Source: Owenia fusiformis
Taxonomy: Eukaryota > Annelida > Polychaeta > Sabellida > Oweniidae
Reading direction: 5' to 3'
DNA length: 64,000 bases
NCBI GenBank assembly: GCA_903813345.2
Contig: CAIIXF020000008.1
Span: forward strand, 21,064,822 to 21,128,821
The position numbers and the translations under genes were made by a program. Shown here in pieces: positions 63,970 to 64,000 of this stretch. How positions within the stretch are numbered: the stretch's first letter is position 1; each line of letters starts with the position of its first letter. Under the pieces are notes generated by a model. It had not been told where the DNA came from, did no database searches, and saw nothing but the letters and a program-made list of their open reading frames with translations.

Positions 63970-64000
63970 AGTCTCCATTATTGAATGCAGCTTAAAATTG

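Overview
This is a 64 kb piece of an AT-rich animal nuclear genome. It carries multi-exon genes with canonical GT-AG introns, animal-specific gene families and many small inverted-repeat transposons. The gene content (a five-finger odd-skipped transcription factor, INO80, GINS1, ChaC) and the repeat style suit a marine invertebrate, perhaps a deuterostome such as a hemichordate. I cannot fix the species from the sequence.

Four host genes can be read exon by exon. (1) GINS1/PSF1, a replicative helicase subunit, lies on the minus strand at 8715-14013; its last coding exon was not found and may lie left of the window. (2) An odd-skipped related (OSR/bowl type) zinc-finger factor lies on the plus strand at 24352-28670: six coding exons, 511 codons, five C2H2 fingers and a TATA/initiator promoter. 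(3) A CHAC1-like gamma-glutamylcyclotransferase lies on the plus strand at 30095-34080 in three exons, with a perfect CRE close upstream. (4) INO80, the Snf2-family ATPase of the INO80 remodelling complex, lies on the minus strand at 41256-59155: 28 coding exons and about 1496 codons, with every ATPase motif I checked intact. Its C-terminal part carries a tandem array of duplicated exons and an in-frame 33-bp minisatellite.

Region by region: 1-490 is a TCCCA minisatellite bounded by inverted repeats. 892-5297 is a decayed intronless gene for an XPG/FEN1-like fold plus a C-terminal CXC cysteine cluster. 5375-6905 is a 49-bp satellite. 6.9-8.6 kb is repeats. 8.7-14 kb is GINS1, with a 1.4 kb foldback element in intron 1. 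14-24 kb is intergenic DNA with scattered repeats and a candidate OSR regulatory cluster near 22.1 kb. 24-29 kb is OSR and 30-34 kb is CHAC. 36.3-38.1 kb is a 5'-truncated non-LTR retrotransposon. 38.7-40.4 kb is tandem repeats. 41.2-59.2 kb is INO80, with a nested mariner and many MITEs in its introns. 59.9-61.7 kb is a nested composite inverted-repeat element. 63.6-64 kb is a second member of the foldback family.

The host genes do not form a functional cluster. The common thread is heavy colonisation by short TIR elements, above all one family ending in TATGTCACCACC / GGTGGTGACATA with nine recognised copies. Exon limits were set by eye from reading-frame continuity, splice signals and remembered family alignments; no search was run.
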